From NCBI RefSeq assembly GCF_002831565.1, contig NZ_CP025096.1, positions 6,997,014 through 7,061,013 on the forward strand: 64,000 bases of DNA, in the 5' to 3' direction. The DNA comes from Spirosoma pollinicola (GTDB taxonomy: Bacteria; Bacteroidota; Bacteroidia; Cytophagales; Spirosomataceae). Shown one piece after another: positions 9,761-17,848 of the stretch. The position numbers and the translations under genes are program-made. Within the stretch, counting starts at the first letter, position 1. Each line of letters begins with the position of its first letter. Under the pieces are notes generated by a model. It saw nothing but the letters and a program-made list of their open reading frames with translations, did no database searches and had not been told where the DNA came from.

Positions 9761-9821
9761 ACGGCTTTAACTAAATCGGTTTACAGTCAGTTACCTTACT
9801 TTACTAACCATCACATACCTT

Positions 9822-10700
9822 ATGAAAATCGTATTTATTACGGGACTAACATTTATTATGTCGCTGATTTCGTATCTGAAACCAGCCCAGCCTCAGGAAT
9901 CAGCCATTCCTCTTTGTCATGTACCTGCTACCGAACTGCCGGGACTTGGTAATGATATGTCGGCAATGGCTGCTGATCCAGCTTTTCAGCGCTTGCACGT
10001 AGCTCCCCTACCCTTTACCTATACGGGTGCCGGTGAGATGGTTAAGTTCTCAACGCCCGATGGTCAATCGGCCAATGGTTTTTTGTTAAAAGCTAAAAAA
10101 CCATCGAACAAATGGCTTTTAGTTTATCAGGAATGGTGGGGTTTGAACGACAACATCAAGCAACAATCCGAAACATTCTACAATGACCTCAAGGACGTAA
10201 ACGTACTGGCGGTTGATATGTATGACGGTAAAGTAGCGACCGAACCAGCCGAAGCTGGTAAATTAATGCAAGGCGCCAGTAAAGACCGGCTAATGAGCAT
10301 TCAGAAAGGGGCGATTGCCTATGCTGGCTCGAAAGCGGAGTTTGCTAGTGTTGGCTGGTGTTTCGGCGGTATGTTGTCGCTCCAGTCGGCTATGCTGGAA
10401 GGCAAGCAGGCCAAAGGGTGTGTCATGTATTACGGTCGGCCTGAGCAGGATGTTGAGAAGCTAAAAACCCTTGATACCGATGTATTAGGCTTCTTTGGTA
10501 GCCAGGACAAAGGCATTACGCCCGAGTCTGTAAAAGCGTTTGAAGAAAACATGGGAAAAGCAGGAGAAAAAGTAACCGTAAAAATGTACGACGCTGGCCA
10601 CGGCTTCGCTAATCCAAGTAATCCAGTTTACAATAAAGAAGCTGCGGCCGATGCTTACAAACTGGCTTTAGCGTACCTGAAAGATAAATTGAAAGCCTAA
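9822..10700 (+). CDS. Exported dienelactone hydrolase family protein
   Basis: 292 residues with an N-terminal hydrophobic signal segment (residues 1-18). The alpha/beta-hydrolase core carries the dienelactone-hydrolase Cys-His-Asp triad: C180 in G-W-C-F-G-G, D229 in G-S-Q-D-K-G, and H260 in A-G-H-G-F-A-N. The E104-W-W-G-L motif next to the oxyanion hole is also typical. The family hydrolyses lactones or esters; the substrate cannot be read from sequence and export suggests an envelope or environmental one. Monocistronic, with an intrinsic terminator just downstream. Confidence 0.88.
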   Translation: MKIVFITGLTFIMSLISYLKPAQPQESAIPLCHVPATELPGLGNDMSAMAADPAFQRLHVAPLPFTYTGAGEMVKFSTPDGQSANGFLLKAKKPSNKWLLVYQEWWGLNDNIKQQSETFYNDLKDVNVLAVDMYDGKVATEPAEAGKLMQGASKDRLMSIQKGAIAYAGSKAEFASVGWCFGGMLSLQSAMLEGKQAKGCVMYYGRPEQDVEKLKTLDTDVLGFFGSQDKGITPESVKAFEENMGKAGEKVTVKMYDAGHGFANPSNPVYNKEAAADAYKLALAYLKDKLKA

Positions 10701-10738
10701 GCGTTGTCGAAAAGGAATACCGTATTTGATCATCTGAG

Positions 10739-10770
10739 AGCCTGACTACTGCATAGTGGTCAGGCTTTTA
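10739..10770 (+). terminator. Intrinsic terminator after the dienelactone hydrolase gene
   Basis: Arms at 10739-10750 and 10755-10766 pair over 12 bp with one T/C mismatch (G-T in RNA), loop GCAT, followed by TTTTAATT. Located 38 bp after the stop codon. Confidence 0.8.
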
Positions 10771-10863
10771 ATTAAACTTTAACCATAATCTTCTCGTTTA
10801 AATTAAACGCAATGGTCCTGGCTCTGTCTAACTAACAAATCGGGCGAAAAACCTGCCATAGCG

Positions 10864-11310
10864 ATGAAAACGACAAAATGGAGTGGAGTTATAGCTGGCC
10901 TGTTGGTAGGCGTGGCTACAGTTAGTTTCGGGCAAGGATACGGGCCGGGCAACGGCTATGGTCAGGCATATCCACAGGGTAACGGGTATAATCAACCTTA
11001 TTCGAATGGTAATGGCTACGGTCAAAACTACCCCAATCCGAATTACCCAAACGGATACAACAATGGCTATAATCAGGGGTATCCACAGGGTGGTTATAAT
11101 CAATATGGGCAGCCTTACCCTGGTCAACCACAGGTAATAGTTGTTCCACCGCGAGTTATCATTGCTCCTCCTCCTGTTGTTTACGCGCCACCAATTATTG
11201 TTCGTCCCTATTCAAATTATGGGTATGGCGCTGGATGGTATGGTGGTCGCGGGGGATATAGTCACGGTGGTGGCCGTGGCGGTTATGGTCGTGGCGGACA
11301 CCGTTGGTAA
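10864..11310 (+). CDS. Secreted Gly/Tyr/Asn/Pro-rich low-complexity protein
   Basis: 148 residues. A signal peptide ends at about V-S-F-G-Q. The rest is repeats of N-G-Y-x-Q-x-Y and N-Y-P-N type (residues 25-90), a proline/valine/isoleucine segment (P-P-R-V-I-I-A-P-P-P-V-V-Y-A-P-P), and a Gly/Arg/His-rich tail. Composition resembles adhesive or surface-coat proteins but no domain is recognised, and function is unknown. The next gene encodes a similar but lipidated protein with the same P-P-V-V-V-R-P-type core, suggesting duplication and divergence. Confidence 0.75.
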   Translation: MKTTKWSGVIAGLLVGVATVSFGQGYGPGNGYGQAYPQGNGYNQPYSNGNGYGQNYPNPNYPNGYNNGYNQGYPQGGYNQYGQPYPGQPQVIVVPPRVIIAPPPVVYAPPIIVRPYSNYGYGAGWYGGRGGYSHGGGRGGYGRGGHRW

Positions 11311-11411
11311 ATTGAAAAAAGTGAATAATCGTATAGATTAGGTAAGCCTTAATTAAGTGTTGCTAATCCATACCAGTAATTAAATAGTTCAATGGATAAA
11401 TTTAAGAGATC

Positions 11412-11738
11412 ATGAAAACGATAAAAATCTTGCCCTTATTTATGGCTGGTTTATTAGTTGTTCTAATGACCAGTTGCGGGCCATCCTACGTAAGTACAGG
11501 CGTTGGCTATGGTAACCCGGGCTACTATGGTGCCCGGCCTTATTATGGTGGTGGCTATGGTTATAATCCATATGGCTATTATCGGCCGCCTGTTGTCGTT
11601 CGTCCACCAGTAGTTGTTCGCCCACGCTATTATTCGCCAGCTCCACGATATTATGGTGGTAGCCCACGTGGCGGGTACAACGGCGGCCGTAGTGGCGGAG
11701 GTTACAGTGGTGGTGGCCGTTCGCGTGGCCCTAGATAA
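11412..11738 (+). CDS. Gly/Tyr/Pro-rich small lipoprotein
   Basis: 108 residues with a lipoprotein signal and lipobox L-M-T-S-C. The mature part is Tyr/Gly-rich (N-P-G-Y-Y-G-A-R-P-Y-Y-G-G-G), then a duplicated R-P-P-V-V-V segment and a Gly/Ser/Arg-rich tail. It is a relative in style of the protein encoded 100 bp upstream. Function unknown; an envelope location is predicted from the lipobox. A long inverted repeat begins just after the stop. Confidence 0.75.
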   Translation: MKTIKILPLFMAGLLVVLMTSCGPSYVSTGVGYGNPGYYGARPYYGGGYGYNPYGYYRPPVVVRPPVVVRPRYYSPAPRYYGGSPRGGYNGGRSGGGYSGGGRSRGPR

Positions 11739-11742
11739 GTTA

Positions 11743-11831
11743 ATTGGTTAATAAGTTGATGGGTTATTAAGTTATTCGAGGCCGATAGCCTACTTGCGAA
11801 TGACTTAATAACCCATTATCGCATTAACCAA
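11743..11831. repeat. Long imperfect inverted repeat, probably a bidirectional transcript end
   Basis: The 20 bases at 11759-11778 and those at 11797-11816 are reverse complements with one mismatch, and the outer flanks (TTGGTTAAT at 11745-11753 with ATTAACCAA at 11823-11831) also pair. It fills the space between two convergent genes, so it can act as a terminator for either strand. Confidence 0.7.
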
Positions 11832-11841
11832 TACCTACTAA

Positions 11842-12273
11842 TCAGGCTGGCCAGGAAAATGGCTTACCAATATGTATGGAATAATCACCTGACTCAATAA
11901 GGGGTTTGTCGTCTGTTTTCAGGTTATATAAGTAAATCCAGCAATCGGCTACGGTATCATTGAAGTGTACCGGAATCACCGAGCGAATGTATTCGGTAGG
12001 TTGCTCAAACCCATCGCCAACTCCCTCATAATAATCAAGATAGGTCAATATGGCACCTTTTTGATTACTAATCTCAAAGACGGAACCATGCACCCGGGTT
12101 TCGCTGTTTTCCTGGTAGATAGCACCGGGGTAACTGCCCATGTCGAACGATTGCCCCGAAAATGAGCCTTCGCCCACATAACGTCCTCGCTGCCGAAGGT
12201 ACTGAGAGAACGTGTTATCGAAAGGTGGACGAAGCGTTCCGTACACAATCAGGAAGTCAGGATTACGGGTCAT
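11842..12273 (-). CDS. Gamma-glutamylcyclotransferase-like (AIG2/GGCT fold) protein
   Basis: 143 residues, the size of a single GGCT-fold domain. The signature Y11-G-T-L-R15 binds the gamma-glutamyl group in this family, and E83 in D-Y-Y-E-G-V-G is the expected catalytic acid. The family includes enzymes forming 5-oxoproline from gamma-glutamyl amino acids and gamma-glutamylamine cyclotransferases; which substrate applies is not clear. Cytoplasmic, no signal peptide. Single gene, divergent from the small basic protein at 12341. Confidence 0.85.
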   Translation of the reverse strand: MTRNPDFLIVYGTLRPPFDNTFSQYLRQRGRYVGEGSFSGQSFDMGSYPGAIYQENSETRVHGSVFEISNQKGAILTYLDYYEGVGDGFEQPTEYIRSVIPVHFNDTVADCWIYLYNLKTDDKPLIESGDYSIHIGKPFSWPA

Positions 12274-12340
12274 TTAATAAAAAAGTAGGGTAACGCGACG
12301 AAAGTAGGTGATTTGGCGTTACGTAAGAAATAGGTTGGTG

Positions 12341-12541
12341 ATGAAAAAGACAAAAATCATTCTACTGCTAGCTGCATCGCTGGTGCTGGTTAACGTACCG
12401 TTGGAAACGATGGCGTCTAAAAATACGACCGAATCATCCATCTTTGGCCGTAAGCGAAAGGGCTATAAAGCCAAGCGTGGCGGACTGTTTAACACGGGCC
12501 TTTTTCGTAAGAAAAATGGCTGTGGCTGCCCGAATCATTAA
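12341..12541 (+). CDS. Small basic secreted protein with Cys-Gly-Cys C-terminus
   Basis: 66 residues from the ATG at 12341, where a K-K-T-K ... hydrophobic signal peptide begins; an upstream alternative lacks signal character. After cleavage near M-A-S-K about 40 residues remain, very rich in Lys/Arg/Gly (G-R-K-R-K-G-Y-K-A-K-R-G-G) and ending K-K-N-G-C-G-C-P-N-H. The paired cysteines near the end could form a disulfide, bind metal or be modified. No family recognised; function unknown. Confidence 0.6.
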   Translation: MKKTKIILLLAASLVLVNVPLETMASKNTTESSIFGRKRKGYKAKRGGLFNTGLFRKKNGCGCPNH

Positions 12542-12642
12542 GCAATTGTTAAGAAATTGTACTTATATCATAGTCAGGCCCTTAGATGGGCCATTTTTCT
12601 GTAAATTAGTTGTAAAAATCTGTGTTTCAGCGTAAAATTTTG

Positions 12643-12650
12643 TACCTTTG
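12643..12650 (+). promoter_or_regulatory. Candidate -7 element (TAnnTTTG) for typA
   Basis: TACCTTTG fits the TAnnTTTG -7 consensus of the Bacteroidota primary sigma factor exactly and lies about 150 bp before the typA start. No convincing TTTG -33 box is visible at 19-21 bp upstream. The resulting leader would be about 140 nt and contains an inverted repeat. Confidence 0.6.
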
Positions 12651-12694
12651 CGGCTTGAAACATCTGAACCGCTCCAGTAGCCCGGTAGAATTTA

Positions 12695-12766
12695 TTTGAT
12701 TTTTCATGATTTTCATGATTGCTTATAAATGGTTCAGACGAATACAATCAAATCATGAAAATCAAA
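12695..12766. repeat. A/T-rich inverted repeat in the typA leader
   Basis: TTTGATTTTTCATGATTT (from 12695) is matched by the reverse complement at 12745-12766 (AATCATGAAAATCAAA) with a one-base length difference; CATGATT also recurs directly at 12705 and 12713. It would form a long hairpin in the untranslated leader of typA. Confidence 0.6.
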
Positions 12767-12800
12767 CGAATCAGGTAAACCCTGGTTCAAAACCATTTGT

Positions 12801-14615
12801 ATGCAATCAATTCGCAATATAGCAATCATCGCCCACGTTGACCACGGCAAAACGACCCTGGTTGACAAGATTATTCACGCGTCAAAGCTCTTTCGGGACA
12901 ATCAGGAGTTTGGAGACCTGATCCTGGACAGCAATGACCTCGAACGTGAACGGGGTATTACCATCGTTTCAAAAAACGTATCGGTTCGGTATAAAGACGT
13001 TAAAATCAATATCATTGATACCCCAGGCCACAGTGACTTTGGCGGTGAAGTTGAGCGCGTTTTAAAAATGGCCGATGGCGTTTGTCTATTAGTCGATGCC
13101 TTTGAAGGTGCCATGCCACAAACCCGTTTTGTGTTAGGCAAAGCGCTTCAGCTAGGCCTGAAACCAATCGTGATCGTTAACAAGGTCGACAAAGAAAACT
13201 GTCGTCCCGACGAAGTACACGAACAGGTTTTCGACCTGATGTTCAACCTTGGTGCTACCGAAGATCAGTTAGATTTCCCAACCGTATACGGTTCATCGAA
13301 ACAAGGCTGGATGGGACCGGATTGGAAAAACCCAACCGACAATATCACTTACCTGCTGGACACGATCGTTGAGCATATTAAGCCAGCACCAATGAACGAA
13401 GGTCTGCCACAAATGCAGATCACATCGCTAGACTATTCGGCTTTCGTTGGTCGGATTGCTATTGGCCGTGTACACCGTGGTACGCTGAAAGAAGGCGACA
13501 ACATGGGCCTCATCAAGTCTGATGGTACGGTTAAGAAAGTGAAAATTAAAGAACTTCAGTCATTCGAAGGTCTCGGTAAGGTTAAAGTTGCCGAAGTTGC
13601 CTGTGGTGATATCTGCGCTGTAACTGGTCTGGAAGAATTTGAAATTGGCGACACCCTCACCGATCTTGAAAATCCGGAAGCACTGCCACGTATTTCAGTT
13701 GATGAGCCAACGATGAACATGTTGTTCACGATCAACAACTCGCCTTTCTTTGGTAAAGAAGGTAAGTTCGTTACATCGCGGCACTTGCGTGAGCGTCTTT
13801 ACAAAGAAATTGAAAAGAATCTGGCACTTCGTGTAGAAAACACAGACAGTGAAGATCGCTTCCTGGTGTATGGCCGTGGTATTCTTCACTTGTCGGTTCT
13901 GATTGAAACCATGCGCCGTGAAGGATACGAATTGCAGGTTGGTCAGCCACAGGTGTTGTATAAAGAAGACGAGAACGGCCATAAAATGGAGCCTATCGAA
14001 ACCCTCGTGGTGGACGTACCAGAAGAAACAGCCGGAAAAGTTATTGAATTAGCTACTCAACGCAAAGGCGAACTGCTGATCATGGAACCGAAAGGCGACT
14101 TACAGCACCTTGAGTTCGAAATTCCTTCACGTGGTTTGATCGGCCTGCGGTCGAACGTTCTGACCGCTACCTTCGGTGAAGCCGTTATGAGCCACCGGTT
14201 CAAGGAATACCAGGAATACAAAGGGCCAATCGCTGAACGGATCAACGGTTCGTTGATTTCGATGACCAGCGGTCAGGCTACGGCTTACTCGATTGATAAA
14301 CTTCAGGATCGGGGATCATTCTTTGTAGAACCCGGCGATGAAATTTACACGGGGCAGGTAATTGGTGAGCATAACCGTCAGAACGATATCGTTGTGAACG
14401 TGCAGACTGCGAAGCAGTTAACGAACATGCGTGCATCCGGTTCGGATACAAACGTTCGGATCGCTCCGAAAATCTCGTTCTCGCTTGAAGAGTCTATGGA
14501 GTATATCCAGAAAGATGAATATCTTGAGGTGACACCAAAGTCGATGCGTATTCGCAAGATTTTCCTGGATGAAAATGAGCGGAAACGGAACCAGAGCAAA
14601 TTTGCAATGGCTTAA
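12801..14615 (+). CDS. typA: Ribosome-associated translational GTPase TypA/BipA
   Basis: 604 residues, full length for BipA. The GTPase domain shows G1 A11-H-V-D-H-G-K-T-T19, D-T-P-G-H (G3) and N-K-V-D (G4), followed by the EF-G-like domains II, III and V and the BipA-specific C-terminal domain. It binds 70S ribosomes and supports 50S assembly and growth at low temperature or under stress. The protein is cytoplasmic. Codon use is regular, as expected of a well-expressed gene. It stands alone between its own promoter and a strong terminator. Confidence 0.97.
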   Translation: MQSIRNIAIIAHVDHGKTTLVDKIIHASKLFRDNQEFGDLILDSNDLERERGITIVSKNVSVRYKDVKINIIDTPGHSDFGGEVERVLKMADGVCLLVDAFEGAMPQTRFVLGKALQLGLKPIVIVNKVDKENCRPDEVHEQVFDLMFNLGATEDQLDFPTVYGSSKQGWMGPDWKNPTDNITYLLDTIVEHIKPAPMNEGLPQMQITSLDYSAFVGRIAIGRVHRGTLKEGDNMGLIKSDGTVKKVKIKELQSFEGLGKVKVAEVACGDICAVTGLEEFEIGDTLTDLENPEALPRISVDEPTMNMLFTINNSPFFGKEGKFVTSRHLRERLYKEIEKNLALRVENTDSEDRFLVYGRGILHLSVLIETMRREGYELQVGQPQVLYKEDENGHKMEPIETLVVDVPEETAGKVIELATQRKGELLIMEPKGDLQHLEFEIPSRGLIGLRSNVLTATFGEAVMSHRFKEYQEYKGPIAERINGSLISMTSGQATAYSIDKLQDRGSFFVEPGDEIYTGQVIGEHNRQNDIVVNVQTAKQLTNMRASGSDTNVRIAPKISFSLEESMEYIQKDEYLEVTPKSMRIRKIFLDENERKRNQSKFAMA

Positions 14616-14640
14616 GGGATAGCCAGTAAACTATACTATA

Positions 14641-14683
14641 AAAAGAAACCCGGTCAGACTAGTCTAACCGGGTTTCTTTTTGA
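14641..14683 (+). terminator. Strong intrinsic terminator after typA
   Basis: AAAAGAAACCCGGT (14641-14654) pairs perfectly with ACCGGGTTTCTTTT (14667-14680), giving a 14-bp stem with T-rich 3' side, 26 bp after the typA stop. It is near-symmetric and could also stop minus-strand transcripts coming from 14701. Confidence 0.9.
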
Positions 14684-14700
14684 CAATAAGCTAAGCTGTT

Positions 14701-14889
14701 TCAGAAAGTAAAATATTTTCCTGATCGGAATGCGAAAGCAGGCAGCGTTTTAAAAGGAATTGTGCTTACTGGCTTTTGAATACTTAGCTGAGCATCTTTT
14801 GTGTCGACAATAGCAGAATGGCGATGGACGTGGTAATAGCCAGCAACGAATAGCGAACCACCGATGACTGACATTGCAATTTTTTTCAT
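14701..14889 (-). CDS. Small protein with N-terminal membrane/signal segment
   Basis: 62 residues from the ATG at 14889. It opens M-K-K-I-A-M-S-V-I-G-G-S-L-F-V-A-G, a short signal or anchor, then Y-Y-H-V-H-R-H-S, and a 40-residue polar remainder. No family is recognised. Its position between the outer-membrane protein gene and the typA terminator, in the same direction as the envelope island, makes it a plausible last member of that unit, but it could be spurious. Confidence 0.4.
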   Translation of the reverse strand: MKKIAMSVIGGSLFVAGYYHVHRHSAIVDTKDAQLSIQKPVSTIPFKTLPAFAFRSGKYFTF

Positions 14890-14958
14890 AGCGTATTGAG
14901 TAGAATCCATGAATAATGTGTCTACTGTTGATCTTAACAGAGATAAATGACAAATTGT

Positions 14959-15540
14959 TTAAAAAGCGACCCCAATTCGAAAACAAATTCGGTTATAAAC
15001 GCGATGCTCATCGCGTTCAATATCATTTCCCGCAAGCGGTTTTTGAACATCAGCGATCTGCCGCTTATACGACAGCGACATGACGAAGGCCGTTGACGAT
15101 GGCTTCCCAACGCGTAAAGCTAAACCCGGATTGAGCATCCAACCACCTTTTGTTTCGTAACCGGTCGAGTTTTTATTAAACCACGCAAAACCATAGCCCG
15201 CATCGGCAATTGCCAGCAAGCGCACATTTTGTTGAGGATGCGGAATTAAATCAACCCGTAAGCCTGCACCAATAGGCATTAACAGAGCCGTTTTGTACCA
15301 GTCAACGCCAACCAAACCTCCCACAGCCAACTGACTGTTAAGCTGTATACCGTTGAATGTTTGTGCCGTGAAACTAAGTCGATTCTCCACCGTCTGAGCG
15401 GCAGCTGGTCCGGAAGCAACTCGCCCAAACAGCCCCCCAAATTCCGTGTAATTCACATATGCTGATCGCTGCATCGTAGATTGAGCCTGTACGCCTGCAA
15501 AGAAGAATACACTCGTGATGACTAGAAAAAGTCGTTTCAT
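14959..15540 (-). CDS. Outer-membrane beta-barrel-like protein
   Basis: 193 residues from the ATG at 15540, with signal peptide ending V-Q-A-Q. Alternating hydrophobic/polar strands with G and aromatic residues (for example Q-L-A-V-G-G-L-V-G-V-D-W-Y, A-I-A-D-A-G-Y-G-F-A-W-F) and a terminal F-R-I-G-V-A-F suggest an eight-strand barrel inserted through the Bam pathway. It follows the LVIVD lipoprotein gene by eight bases, so both are one transcript. Exact family is not recognised. Confidence 0.7.
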   Translation of the reverse strand: MKRLFLVITSVFFFAGVQAQSTMQRSAYVNYTEFGGLFGRVASGPAAAQTVENRLSFTAQTFNGIQLNSQLAVGGLVGVDWYKTALLMPIGAGLRVDLIPHPQQNVRLLAIADAGYGFAWFNKNSTGYETKGGWMLNPGLALRVGKPSSTAFVMSLSYKRQIADVQKPLAGNDIERDEHRVYNRICFRIGVAF

Positions 15541-15548
15541 ACCCATGC

Positions 15549-16838
15549 TTAGTAATAGGAAGGACGGCTAATCGGAATATGACTCAACTGGCGCATTTGG
15601 CGCGGATTACTGATGTCAAATTGATAAAACCCATCTTTACCAATCAGCAACAACGATTTTTCTAAAGGAATGACATCGTAAGCATTCAACGTCTCGATGT
15701 ACTGCATCAGGTTTTTGTCGATGCTCATAGCATCTCGCATATCGAATGATTTCAGACCATAGGCCCCCTCGCAAATGAACAGGTTCGGGTAGGACACACC
15801 TAAGCCATGCGGATTGCGCATGGGATAGCTCTTGAGCAAACGCGGACTTAAAAGATTCGAAATATCGACAACATCAAGCTGGTTGGTGAAACCGCCACAC
15901 TGGTTTCCCGAACGGAGGGTTACATAGGCAATATTGTCATGCACAACTACTGGATCGCATACGCGGGCGTGTTGGAAAACGGATAGAAGCGTCGGTTTTT
16001 CGGGATTGATATTGTCATAAATGTGCATTCCCGATTGCGAGCCGATAAACAGCTTGTCTTTATACGGGAAAATGGTTTCTATCCCCCACCCCAACTGCAC
16101 TTGATTTCCGATTTTTGGATCGGCCGGAGTTTTAATGTTAAATAACTGCAAAGCCGATTGATTGACCGTATAGAGGTAATCATTATACAGGGCAAAGCGC
16201 GCCATGGAGCCCGCCACCCCGTTTGTTGTTGCGCTACCAGAGTTATCAGAGCTGAAAGACGCCTGTGCACTAAAGAAAATATCCGTTACCCACCCCCCCC
16301 TGTTCGGGCTGACGTTTTCTTCGCAGTTGGTGTCAACGGTTTCTGTTACATAGCTAACCTTCTGATCATACACTATCTGATTGTTAACGTCATGGCTCCA
16401 CCAGCCCCCTTCAAAAGAGCCACTGGGAAACACATTCTGAACGCGTTTTACAAGCTGAATCGAAGACGGGTTGCTGATATCAAAGGCAATGAGATCCATG
16501 TAGCTGTCAGCATACAGAATATTATTGCGAATGGCCATATCCCCGTTGCCGGGAATCCGGATGAAGGCAACTGGTTTTGGCGTTGCTGGGTCACGGTTAT
16601 CAATAACGTGAATACCTTCTTTCAACTCGTTGATAAGCAGAAACTGATCTTTTGCGTAAATCTTACCGGGATTGACCAGCAACTGGGGCGCTTCTGTCTG
16701 AACACCCTGCCGAAGTTGAGTTGTCGTGAACGTTATGGGTGAGTAACGACGATACGTGCGGGTCTCTTTACACGTGTCTGTACAACCCGATAAGAAGAAC
16801 CATGGGAACACAAATAGAAGTAAATAATTTGGTTTCAT
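15549..16838 (-). CDS. LVIVD-repeat lipoprotein
   Basis: 429 residues from the ATG at 16838 with lipobox L-S-G-C. The body is a beta-propeller-type series of LVIVD repeats: G-I-H-V-I-D-N-R-D-P-A-T-P-K-P-V-A-F, L-I-A-F-D-I-S-N-P-S-S-I-Q-L-V, L-Q-L-F-N-I-K-T-P-A-D-P-K-I, L-D-V-V-D-I-S-N-L-L-S-P and Y-Q-F-D-I-S-N-P-R-Q-M. Such proteins are surface or periplasmic lipoproteins of unknown function, probably binding partner proteins. Cotranscribed with the outer-membrane barrel gene. The preceding intergenic gap holds a terminator, so this begins a new unit within the envelope island. Confidence 0.85.
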   Translation of the reverse strand: MKPNYLLLFVFPWFFLSGCTDTCKETRTYRRYSPITFTTTQLRQGVQTEAPQLLVNPGKIYAKDQFLLINELKEGIHVIDNRDPATPKPVAFIRIPGNGDMAIRNNILYADSYMDLIAFDISNPSSIQLVKRVQNVFPSGSFEGGWWSHDVNNQIVYDQKVSYVTETVDTNCEENVSPNRGGWVTDIFFSAQASFSSDNSGSATTNGVAGSMARFALYNDYLYTVNQSALQLFNIKTPADPKIGNQVQLGWGIETIFPYKDKLFIGSQSGMHIYDNINPEKPTLLSVFQHARVCDPVVVHDNIAYVTLRSGNQCGGFTNQLDVVDISNLLSPRLLKSYPMRNPHGLGVSYPNLFICEGAYGLKSFDMRDAMSIDKNLMQYIETLNAYDVIPLEKSLLLIGKDGFYQFDISNPRQMRQLSHIPISRPSYY

Positions 16839-16900
16839 ATGCAAGATTAGTAGGGTTCGTGGATAGGATTCTGATAAAGGGCAAAGCGTTGTAAATCAGC

Positions 16901-16939
16901 AAAAAAATTACCCGGCTGTCCTGATTACGGCCGGGTAAT
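16901..16939 (-). terminator. Intrinsic terminator after the serpin-lipoprotein unit
   Basis: ATTACCCGGC (16907-16916) pairs exactly with GCCGGGTAAT (16930-16939); on the minus strand a seven-T run (A-run 16901-16907) follows directly. It lies 32 bp past the stop of the lipoprotein gene at 16971 and ahead of the LVIVD gene. Confidence 0.88.
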
Positions 16940-16970
16940 ATTGATCTTACACAAAAAAGTTAGCAATTAA

Positions 16971-17402
16971 TTATCGTTGATACTCGTAGGTCGAACCATC
17001 AGCAATGGTTACGCCACGCGGGCTTCGTTCCGACAAGTATATTTTATTATCGGCTAGCCGGAAGGTTTGTTCTGTCGTGTCGGCCTGGAAAGAAATCAGG
17101 CCCTGGGTACTGCCACCGTTTGGGAAGGAAATAGAATATGTACTGGTTTTCAGGGGTAAGCCATTTCGCACTTGCCGAAAATTGCCGCCCGTGTCGGAGA
17201 AGCCCCCAAACGATACCGTTTCCGAGTAACCCGCTTCGGCGGCCGTAACGGTTTTCTGTGTCAGGCCATACGTAATGCGGGCCAGTACCCAGTCGCCAGC
17301 CAGGGGCGACGGTGGAAAAACGCAGCCACAATCTTTATGTTCACAGCCTAAAATCAAGCCAACGGTTAGGGCAATGATAATGTTGATCTTCTTGATAGCC
17401 AT
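16971..17402 (-). CDS. Small lipoprotein, lipocalin-like size
   Basis: 143 residues with lipobox L-I-L-G-C. Mature part begins E-H-K-D-C-G-C, then a G-D-W-V-L-A-R-I-T-Y-G strand typical of small lipocalin/META-like lipoproteins in Bacteroidota (compare G-T-W-Q-L-A in the next gene upstream), and ends in antiparallel-strand-like sequence. No catalytic motif. It begins two bases after the preceding gene's stop and is the last gene of the serpin transcript. Confidence 0.7.
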   Translation of the reverse strand: MAIKKINIIIALTVGLILGCEHKDCGCVFPPSPLAGDWVLARITYGLTQKTVTAAEAGYSETVSFGGFSDTGGNFRQVRNGLPLKTSTYSISFPNGGSTQGLISFQADTTEQTFRLADNKIYLSERSPRGVTIADGSTYEYQR

Positions 17403-17404
17403 AA

Positions 17405-17848
17405 TCAGTTCACGCGTTTATAGACCAATAGATGAGGCTGTGCTCCGCCATGTATCAGGTGTAGTTGGTTATCTGACGTTATTTCGTAACGCACAACGGC
17501 TTTCAAATTCGTAAAATAGGCGAGTTCAAAGGCCATAGCTTCAGCCGATCCGGCTACCTTTGAACTCACCAGCTCATCAGCCGACAACATGCCGTCTAAC
17601 GTGGCAAACATATTTACCGTATAGTCATTTACAGCTGTTTTTCCACTGGCTTTGAAGGGTGTAACATCGTGCGGTGGGTTGGCCGTGTCATAGGCAAATC
17701 GCAGCGTTGTGGCATAGGCCGAATCGGGTTCAGCCAGTTGCCATGTACCAATTAACTTGGCTATTTGCGGAGCCACGACACTTTCTTTCTGACGACACTG
17801 ACTGGCTAGAAAGAGGATCAATAAAAAAACGGTTAGTACGCGTCTCAT
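17405..17848 (-). CDS. Small lipoprotein-like protein coupled to serpin
   Basis: 147 residues from the ATG at 17848, which overlaps the serpin stop codon as ATGA, indicating translational coupling. Signal segment V-L-T-V-F-L-L-I-L-F-L-A-S-Q-C; the cysteine would be lipidated, although Q before C is unusual for a lipobox. The mature part opens L-I-G-T-W-Q-L-A-E-P-D, a lipocalin-like first strand, and shares size and style with the next gene. Function unknown; the tight coupling suggests work with the serpin. Confidence 0.7.
   Translation of the reverse strand: MRRVLTVFLLILFLASQCRQKESVVAPQIAKLIGTWQLAEPDSAYATTLRFAYDTANPPHDVTPFKASGKTAVNDYTVNMFATLDGMLSADELVSSKVAGSAEAMAFELAYFTNLKAVVRYEITSDNQLHLIHGGAQPHLLVYKRVN

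Noticed and set aside
16882..16893. Weak third copy of the sigma motif before the LVIVD gene
   Set aside because: Only the TACAACG core and adjacent TT match, without the GGTTC part; mentioned as possible but not annotated as a site.
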